From CAMLOF01 sp966692625 (lineage in GTDB: Bacteria > Pseudomonadota > Gammaproteobacteria > Burkholderiales > Burkholderiaceae_C): a stretch of 9,621 nt of DNA. The notes beneath the pieces are model-generated. The model ran no database searches. It was not told the origin of the DNA and saw only the letters and a program-made list of their open reading frames with translations. Shown here piece by piece: positions 6,300 to 9,621 of this stretch. Numbering within the stretch: position 1 is the first letter of the stretch; each line of letters opens with the position of its first letter. The DNA lies in the NCBI GenBank assembly GCA_966692625.1, contig CBKZAG010000129.1, forward strand, positions 1-9,621, in the 5' to 3' direction. Both the position numbers and the translations under genes were made by a program.

Positions 6300-6326
6300 G
6301 CGCGGCGCGAGGCCCGCCAGCGCTGT
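6299..6326 (+). terminator. GC-rich hairpin directly after lysR
   Basis: Starting on the last base of the lysR stop codon, AGCGC (6299-6303) plus GGCG (6304-6307) pair with CGCC (6315-6318) plus GCGCT (6320-6324), with one bulged A and a 7-base loop. This nine-pair stem is strong, but only GTT follows, so it is an imperfect intrinsic terminator. It separates lysR from the candidate promoter of the next gene, which begins three bases later. Confidence 0.4.
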
Positions 6327-6338
6327 TACAGTGAGTCC
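6327..6338 (+). promoter_or_regulatory. Candidate -10 region of the FAD oxidoreductase gene
   Basis: TACAGTGAGTCC begins with TACAGT (4 of 6 consensus) and differs at one base from the element before pirin (5261-5250, minus). The distance from its first base to the start codon is 46 bases here and 43 for pirin. The -35 position falls inside the upstream hairpin and shows no consensus. Confidence 0.33.
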
Positions 6339-6372
6339 TGAAGATACAGCCCCCCAATCCACGGAGAACCCT

Positions 6373-7473
6373 ATGCCGAAACCGAAGCGCGCCCCCAGCC
6401 AACGCACTGCCAACGGTCCTTCGGCGCCGCCACGCCACATTGCCGTGGTGGGCGCAGGCATGGCCGGGGTGACCTGCGCGCGAACCCTGGTGCAAGCGGG
6501 CCACCGCGTGACCGTGCTCGAAAAAAGCAAGGGCGCAGGCGGGCGCATGGCCACGCGCCGCAGCGAATTCGGTGGCTTCGACCATGGCGCGCAGTACTTC
6601 ACGGTGCGCGACCCTCGCTTTGCGCTGGCACTCAAGACCACACCTGGCTTGGCAGCCCCCTGGCGCGTGAACACCGTGCGTGTGCTCGACGCGCTGGGCC
6701 AGACGCTGGCCACCGCTCCCGCCCCCACCGAAGTGCACTGGGTGGCCACGCCCGGCATGAGTTCACTGCTCAAGGCCTGGGCCGAACCTCTGGCAGACGG
6801 CCGCCTGAACGCCCGAGTGCTGCCGGAGACCCAGGTCACGCGCATCGAACCCGATGCCCTTCACCCCAAGCAGTGGCAGTTGCGCACCGAATCGCCCGAC
6901 GGCGCCCAGCAAGTGCATGGCGGCTTTGACCAGGTGGTTCTGGCCCTGCCCCACGTGCAGGCACAGCAGTTGCTGCAGGCATCCCAATTGGCCCCGGCCC
7001 TGCTCGACGCGCTGGTCGGCGTACAGGTCTCGCCCTGCTGGACACTGATGTTGGCCTTCCCGCAAGCCATGCAGCCTGGGCTGGCGCAGTTCGGCCCGCA
7101 CTGGCACGCGGCGCGCAGCGACCACCACCGCATCCGCTGGGTAGCGCGCGAAACCAGCAAACCCGGCCGCAGCCAGGTGGAGCGCTGGACCGTGCAGGCC
7201 AGCCCCGAGTGGTCTGCCGAGCACCTGGAAGACGATGCCGAGCGCGTGGCCGCCAAGCTGCTCAAGGGCTTTGCCGAGATCACCGGCATACGCGCCACGC
7301 CCAGCCATGCCGTGGCCCACCGCTGGCGCTACGCGCAAACGCGCAAGCCGCTGGGCCGCCCTTACCTGTGGGACGCCAAGCTGGGCATCGGCCTGTGCGG
7401 CGACTGGTGCCTGGGTTACCGCGTGGAAAGCGCCTTCGTCTCGGGCCTGGACCTGGCGCTGGCCATCGCCTGA
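6373..7473 (+). CDS. Renalase-like FAD/NAD(P)-binding oxidoreductase
   Basis: A 366-residue flavoprotein. After a short basic N-terminus, HIAVVGAGMAGVTCARTLVQ (22-41) is a Rossmann dinucleotide-binding motif (GxGxxG at 27-32), with E50 at the end of the second strand (VTVLEK) for the FAD ribose. GAGGRMATRR (54-63) and FDHGAQYFTVRD (69-80) are typical of bacterial renalase-like proteins. GIGLCGDWCLG (338-348) followed by VESAFVSG (351-358) is the C-terminal FAD contact. Bacterial renalases studied so far oxidise wrongly reduced dihydro-NAD(P) isomers; whether this member does so is inference. The ATG at 6373 is chosen because GGAGA lies seven bases upstream and the conserved part follows; an extension to 6268 would overlap lysR. 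Only 10 bases separate it from gluQRS, so the two are almost surely cotranscribed. Confidence 0.9.
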   Translation: MPKPKRAPSQRTANGPSAPPRHIAVVGAGMAGVTCARTLVQAGHRVTVLEKSKGAGGRMATRRSEFGGFDHGAQYFTVRDPRFALALKTTPGLAAPWRVNTVRVLDALGQTLATAPAPTEVHWVATPGMSSLLKAWAEPLADGRLNARVLPETQVTRIEPDALHPKQWQLRTESPDGAQQVHGGFDQVVLALPHVQAQQLLQASQLAPALLDALVGVQVSPCWTLMLAFPQAMQPGLAQFGPHWHAARSDHHRIRWVARETSKPGRSQVERWTVQASPEWSAEHLEDDAERVAAKLLKGFAEITGIRATPSHAVAHRWRYAQTRKPLGRPYLWDAKLGIGLCGDWCLGYRVESAFVSGLDLALAIA

Positions 7474-7483
7474 CGGAGCGCCG

Positions 7484-8413
7484 ATGGCGGGCTACGTCGG
7501 CCGCTTTGCCCCTTCACCCACCGGCACGCTGCACGCCGGCTCACTGGTGGCAGCACTGGCCAGTTGGCTGGATGCTCGCGCCCACGCCGGGCGCTGGTTG
7601 GTGCGCATAGAGGACGTGGACACCCCGCGTTGCGTACCGGGCGCGGACGCAGCCATCCTGCAGCAGCTGGCCACCTGCGGGCTGGTGGCCGACGAGCCGC
7701 CCGTGTGGCAATCGCAGCGCGGTGCGCTGTACCAGCAGGCTCTGGACAAGCTGGCCACCGCCGGGCTGGCCTACCCGTGCGCCTGCACCCGCAAAGACAT
7801 CGAGCACGCCTGGGCCACGCAAGGCCTGAGCCGCGAGCGCCATGCCGAACTGGTGTACCCCGGCACCTGCCGCCCGGAGCGCGGCGGGCTGCAAGGGCGC
7901 ACTGGGCGCGCCTGGCGGCTACATGTGGACACCGTCTGCCAGCGCCTGCAACTGCCCACACCGCTGCCCTGGCACGATCGCCGCCTGGGCGCGCAGCAAC
8001 AGGACGTGGCCCGCGAGGTGGGCGACTTTGTGCTCAGGCGCGCCGACGGCCTGTGGGCCTACCAACTGGCCGTGGTGGTGGACGACGCCGCGCAAGGCAT
8101 TACCCATGTGGTACGCGGCGAAGACCTGGCCGACAACACCGCACGCCAGATCGTGCTGCAGCGAGCGCTGGGCCTGCCCACCCCGGCGTACCTGCACACG
8201 CCCCTGGTGCTGGGCCCCAATGGCGAGAAGTTGAGCAAGCAGAACGGCGCCCAGCCCGTGGACCTGAGCGACCCGCTGGCGGCGCTCCACCGTGCCGCTG
8301 CCGCGCTGGGCCTGCCCCCGCAGGGCGGCACGGTGCAACACGCCCTGACGGCCTGGACAACCGACTGGCGGCAAGCCTGCCAGCCCGGGGGTCTCTACAA
8401 TCCCGGGCCGTGA
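7484..8413 (+). CDS. gluQRS: Glutamyl-Q tRNA(Asp) synthetase
   Basis: A 309-residue paralogue of glutamyl-tRNA synthetase without the anticodon-binding domain. It activates glutamate and attaches it to queuosine at position 34 of tRNA-Asp. YVGRFAPSPTGTLHAGSLVA (4-23) contains the HIGH-equivalent HAGS (17-20), and GEKLSKQNGA (247-256) is the KMSKS equivalent. The zinc site matches the GluQ-RS pattern: C99 and C101 in YPCACTR, Y125 and C129 in YPGTCR. The substrate loop WAYQLAVVVDDAAQGITHVVRGEDL (about 191-215) is conserved. The ATG at 7484 has GGAG six bases upstream. The length agrees with the family (about 300 residues), and no dksA gene is adjacent, unlike in E. coli. The TGA stop overlaps the GTG start of trmB, so the two genes are likely translationally coupled. 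Confidence 0.96.
   Translation: MAGYVGRFAPSPTGTLHAGSLVAALASWLDARAHAGRWLVRIEDVDTPRCVPGADAAILQQLATCGLVADEPPVWQSQRGALYQQALDKLATAGLAYPCACTRKDIEHAWATQGLSRERHAELVYPGTCRPERGGLQGRTGRAWRLHVDTVCQRLQLPTPLPWHDRRLGAQQQDVAREVGDFVLRRADGLWAYQLAVVVDDAAQGITHVVRGEDLADNTARQIVLQRALGLPTPAYLHTPLVLGPNGEKLSKQNGAQPVDLSDPLAALHRAAAALGLPPQGGTVQHALTAWTTDWRQACQPGGLYNPGP
8383..8408 (+). promoter_or_regulatory. Hairpin with a -10-like hexamer just before trmB
   Basis: GCCCGGG (8383-8389) and CCCGGGC (8402-8408) can form a perfect 7-bp stem with a 12-base loop ending two bases before the trmB GTG. The loop and its edge hold TACAAT (8396-8401; 5 of 6 for a -10), which would start transcription at about 8408-8410. Two readings are possible: the hairpin hides the trmB start until a ribosome finishing gluQRS melts it, or TACAAT drives a leaderless trmB message. 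It also encodes the last residues of GluQ-RS (PGGLYNPGP). Confidence 0.38.
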
Positions 8414-9168
8414 ACACCTCCATTTCCGACACCCCCAGCCCTGCCGCCGACTCGACGAGCGACGCTCAGGCACCCGCCCACGTGGCGCACCCCAAGACGA
8501 TCAAGAGCTTCGTCAAGCGCGCGGGCCGCACCACCACCGGCCAAGCCAAGGCTTTTGAGCTTTATGGTGCACGCTTCGTGCTGCCCTACAGCGGCCAACC
8601 GCTGGACGCTACCCAGGCCTATGGCCGCTCCGCGCCGCTGATCCTGGAGATTGGCTTTGGCATGGGCGAGGCCACCGCACACATCGCCCGCGTGCGCCCG
8701 CAAGACAACTTCCTGTGCTGCGAGGTGCACGAGCCCGGTGTGGGCGCGCTGCTCAAGCGCATCGGCGAACAGGACATCACCAACATCCGCATCCTGCAGC
8801 ACGACGCGGTGGAAGTGATCGACCACATGCTGACCGAGGGCTCCATCGACGGTGTGCACATCTTCTTCCCCGACCCCTGGCACAAGAAGAAGCACAACAA
8901 GCGCCGCCTGGTACAGCCGCCCTTTGTGGCCAAGCTGGTGAGCCGCCTCAAGCCCGGCGGCTACATCCACTGCGCCACCGACTGGCAACCCTATGCCGAA
9001 CAGATGCTGGAGGTGCTGAGCGCCGAGCCGCGCCTGGCCAACACCGCCAGCGATGCCGGCCTGGACGGCTACGCGCCCAAGCCCGACTACCGCCCGCTCA
9101 CCAAGTTCGAGAACCGGGGCCTGCGCCTGGGCCACGGCGTGTGGGACGTGGTGTTCCGACGCGTCTGA
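8410..9168 (+). CDS. trmB: tRNA (guanine-N7)-methyltransferase
   Basis: A 252-residue SAM-dependent methyltransferase that forms m7G at position 46 of the tRNA variable loop. The conserved core begins with HPKTIKSFVKRAGRTTTGQ (27-45). SAM motif I is LILEIGFGMGEAT (77-89), the acidic strand end is CEVHEPG (104-110), and the family hallmark is FFPDPWHKKKHNKRRLVQP (152-170). ATDWQPYAEQM (189-199) and YRPLTKFENRG (227-237) complete the TrmB signature. About 25 N-terminal residues rich in Ser, Ala and Pro precede the core. The start is GTG at 8410, overlapping the gluQRS TGA (GTGA); no Shine-Dalgarno lies at normal distance, and a later in-frame GTG near 8482 would remove the disordered-looking leader. 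Context suggests coupling to gluQRS or a leaderless message. Confidence 0.96.
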   Translation: MNTSISDTPSPAADSTSDAQAPAHVAHPKTIKSFVKRAGRTTTGQAKAFELYGARFVLPYSGQPLDATQAYGRSAPLILEIGFGMGEATAHIARVRPQDNFLCCEVHEPGVGALLKRIGEQDITNIRILQHDAVEVIDHMLTEGSIDGVHIFFPDPWHKKKHNKRRLVQPPFVAKLVSRLKPGGYIHCATDWQPYAEQMLEVLSAEPRLANTASDAGLDGYAPKPDYRPLTKFENRGLRLGHGVWDVVFRRV

Positions 9169-9198
9169 CGCCCCGCCCCGTTCTGCCAGCGCAGCGCC

Positions 9199-9621
9199 AT
9201 GGCCCACGTTGCCAAGAATGCCGCCATTCCCATGCGCGACGGGGTGTCGCCCAGTTGCGTGTCACTGCCGCGCATGCGCGTGGCGCCCTGGCCTACGGTG
9301 CTGGACTTTCTGGCCGAACGCCTGCCCGCCGTGGACCGTGCCGAATGGCAGGGGCGCATGGCGCACGGCGAGGTGGTGGGTGACGATGGGCAGCCCCTGC
9401 CGCCTGATACCCCCTACGAAAACGGCGGGCGCGTTTACTACTGGCGCGCCCTGCCCCACGAGCCTGCCATACCGTTCGAGGCATCGGTCGTCTTTCAGGA
9501 CGAACACCTGCTGGTGGCCGACAAACCGCACTTCCTGCCCGTGACGCCCGGTGGCCGCTACGTGCGCGAAACACTGCTGGTGCGCCTGAAGCAGCGCCTG
9601 AACCTGCCCAACCTGAGCCCG
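9199..9621 (+). CDS. RluA-family pseudouridine synthase, N-terminal part (runs off right edge)
   Basis: The frame is open from ATG 9199 to the window end (141 codons) and lies 30 bases after trmB. DEHLLVADKPHFLPVTPGGR (101-120) is the conserved entry to the RluA-type catalytic domain (usual form: DKPxGLPVxP). The catalytic aspartate motif (HRxD) normally follows some 20-30 residues later and is outside the window, so activity cannot be judged. Residues about 28-85 (WPTVLDFLAERLP, then GEVVGDDGQPLPPDTPYENG) look like the short S4-like N-terminal part common in this subgroup. The RNA target (rRNA or tRNA) is not predictable. No clear Shine-Dalgarno is present; an in-frame ATG at 9232 is an alternative start. 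It probably continues the gluQRS-trmB transcription unit. Confidence 0.88.
   Translation, partial: MAHVAKNAAIPMRDGVSPSCVSLPRMRVAPWPTVLDFLAERLPAVDRAEWQGRMAHGEVVGDDGQPLPPDTPYENGGRVYYWRALPHEPAIPFEASVVFQDEHLLVADKPHFLPVTPGGRYVRETLLVRLKQRLNLPNLSP

Noticed and set aside
5313..6845. A 510-codon minus-strand frame spanning lysR, the gap and the FAD gene start.
   Set aside because: It crosses two genes that have clear domains on the plus strand and shows no family motif; long antisense frames are common at this GC content.
7564..8409. In-frame upstream extension of trmB through most of gluQRS.
   Set aside because: The translated text is Arg/Ala/Gly/Pro-rich with no motifs, and gluQRS is certain in another frame; trmB homology starts after 8410.
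8715..9383. A 222-codon plus-strand frame and a 163-codon frame at 9053-9544 over trmB and the pseudouridine synthase.
   Set aside because: Both are out of frame with recognised genes and lack any protein-family features.

Overview
The window looks like ordinary chromosomal DNA of a high-GC betaproteobacterium, most likely family Comamonadaceae (Acidovorax/Hydrogenophaga-like). This rests on the GC-rich codon use, the protein flavour (DnaE, a chemoreceptor with an LGAEP-type HAMP region and a WxxF tail, GluQ-RS, TrmB) and a GC-rich intergenic repeat of a type I associate with this family. The genus cannot be fixed from sequence alone. I see no tRNA or rRNA gene, CRISPR array, transposase, integrase, phage gene or toxin-antitoxin pair.

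Left part, minus strand (1-3858): the N-terminal 364 codons of dnaE (replicative DNA polymerase III alpha) run off the left edge. Upstream of it are a palindromic intergenic repeat that can act as a terminator, then a membrane chemoreceptor gene (mcp), an AT-rich gap of about 170 bases with candidate promoters and a terminator, and a DUF599 membrane protein gene.

Middle (3913-6299): a pirin gene and a flavodoxin-like NAD(P)H:quinone oxidoreductase gene lie on the minus strand, 49 bases apart, and are divergent from a LysR-family regulator on the plus strand. The 118-base intergenic region holds a symmetric T-N11-A box and a second dyad over the likely pirin promoter. This is a classic regulator/target layout, probably a small redox or electrophile-response module.

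Right part, plus strand (6373-9621): a renalase-like FAD/NAD(P) oxidoreductase, gluQRS (tRNA-Asp queuosine glutamylation), trmB (tRNA m7G46) and the first 141 codons of an RluA-family pseudouridine synthase form a tight run. Three consecutive genes act on RNA modification; gluQRS and trmB overlap by three bases, with a hairpin and a -10-like hexamer directly before the trmB GTG start.

I found no convincing undescribed system. The observations most worth checking are small-scale. Three genes (dnaE, the DUF599 gene, trmB) lack a Shine-Dalgarno but carry a -10-like hexamer 6-8 bases before the start codon, suggesting leaderless mRNAs. Two oxidoreductase-associated genes share a TACAGTGAGYCC element at nearly the same distance from their starts. 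The LysR/pirin region has operator-like dyads. All promoter, operator and terminator calls are by eye.
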